This document shows positions 63,641 to 64,000 of a DNA stretch of 64,000 nucleotides, in pieces. Source of the stretch: an uncultured Shewanella sp. (GTDB lineage: Bacteria > Pseudomonadota > Gammaproteobacteria > Enterobacterales > Shewanellaceae); the NCBI RefSeq assembly GCF_947501225.1, contig NZ_CANMUW010000005.1:1-64000 (forward strand), read 5' to 3'. How positions within the stretch are numbered: position 1 is the stretch's first letter; each line of letters opens with the position of its first letter. The notes under the pieces were generated by a model. That model did not search any database, was not told where the DNA came from, and was given only the letters and a program-made list of their open reading frames with translations. A program made the translations under genes and the position numbers.

Positions 63641-64000
63641 CTATCTACCTCTTTCAGCCGTATGGTGTTGAGTGGTATTACAATCAGTATGCCTAAACGA
63701 CTCAAATTCCTTGCCATTCAACCAAAGCGGAGCAAAGTTCTGGGCAGCTAACTGATAGGCCCAGGTGGCGATGGCTTCGGATCGTTTACTGTCACAGACA
63801 AAAAAACTGTCTAACTCTGAGCTGATTATCTGTTTATGTTTGATGATGTTCTGCTCGAACCAGCGTTCCTTATGTTTCTGAGCGGCTAAATGATCACTTT
63901 TATTTCTATTGCATCTGCTGTGTGCCAGCACAAAGTTATGGCCCAGATCGCTAGGGTAACGGGCCCAGGGAATGAAGTGGTCTACCTCGCCATTCTCTTG
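63641..64000 (-). CDS. HNH endonuclease-like protein, 5' end cut by window
   Basis: The C-terminal 119 residues of a minus-strand gene that runs off the window. The visible part has VDHFIPWARYPSDLGHNFVLAH then SRCNRNKSDHL, the His and Cys/Asn pattern of HNH nucleases. The rest is an Ala/Gln/Phe-rich helical tail. Whether it belongs to a defence or mobile element depends on what lies to the right. Confidence 0.75.
   Translation of the reverse strand, partial: QENGEVDHFIPWARYPSDLGHNFVLAHSRCNRNKSDHLAAQKHKERWFEQNIIKHKQIISSELDSFFVCDSKRSEAIATWAYQLAAQNFAPLWLNGKEFESFRHTDCNTTQHHTAERGR

Noticed and set aside
1..64000. CRISPR array
   Set aside because: No regularly spaced direct repeats of CRISPR type were seen; tandem repeats found are only 7-mers.

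Overview
The window looks like a piece of a Shewanella-type gammaproteobacterial chromosome near the replication terminus. This rests on a gene neighbourhood that, from memory, is the Shewanella one (cbb3 oxidase genes ccoNOQP-ccoHIS, then the FNR homologue etrA, uspE, ttcA, two GAPDH genes around a DUF2989 lipoprotein), on E. coli-like FNR boxes, and on a near-canonical dif site at 6299-6326. Assignments come from reading the sequence and from remembered family motifs; no database search was run.

Region 1 (1-6326) is an integrated filamentous (inovirus) prophage at dif. Its unit is about 6.23 kb. It carries a small coiled-coil gene, a divergent repressor-like gene, a replication initiator, an ssDNA-binding protein, several tiny structural genes, a pIII-like adsorption protein, a pVI-like protein and a Zot/pI morphogenesis ATPase. 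There is no secretin gene, so export probably uses a host secretin. A 77-bp end sequence is present at both window coordinates 1-77 and 6234-6310, which implies a tandem array continuing upstream. Two oppositely oriented dif-like sites (66-98 and 147-174) suggest a CTXphi-style folded single-strand attP.

Region 2 (6327-11600) has a gene-poor stretch, a stand-alone tyrosine recombinase, a small Cys-rich protein, a REC-DUF3369-HD-GYP response regulator and a lipoprotein. Region 3 (11589-22140) is the respiratory cluster: an EtrA/FNR box, ccoNOQP, the maturation genes ccoH, ccoI, ccoS and a DsbD_2-type membrane protein, then etrA, uspE and ttcA. Region 4 (22160-25901) holds DUF2987, Bax-like, YvcK-like and aminotransferase genes. 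Region 5 (26190-28480) is a duplicated tRNA Gly-Cys-Leu module with decayed extra copies.

Region 6 (28738-43640) has two GAPDH genes, a GGDEF protein with a periplasmic binding domain, a two-gene bacterioferritin operon with complementary active sites and candidate EtrA and Fur boxes, and assorted metabolic and unknown genes. Region 7 (43654-46100) looks accessory: a ribbon-helix-helix-like protein, a 700-bp non-coding stretch with a perfect 18-bp inverted repeat, and a second tyrosine recombinase. Region 8 (46101-64000) contains RluA, a truncated haemoglobin, two acetyltransferase/GGDEF-type genes, a long helicase IV, an amidase, an HPt-HD-GYP protein, a LysR regulator divergent from a diverged adenylosuccinate synthetase paralogue, a nitroreductase, a PepSY membrane protein, two tiny membrane proteins, a PQQ-type sugar dehydrogenase, an EF-hand protein and a truncated HNH nuclease gene. 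REP-like and MITE-like repeats are scattered here.

C-di-GMP signalling is prominent (two GGDEF and two HD-GYP proteins). Oxygen/iron control links etrA, the cco genes, uspE and bfr through recognisable FNR-type boxes.
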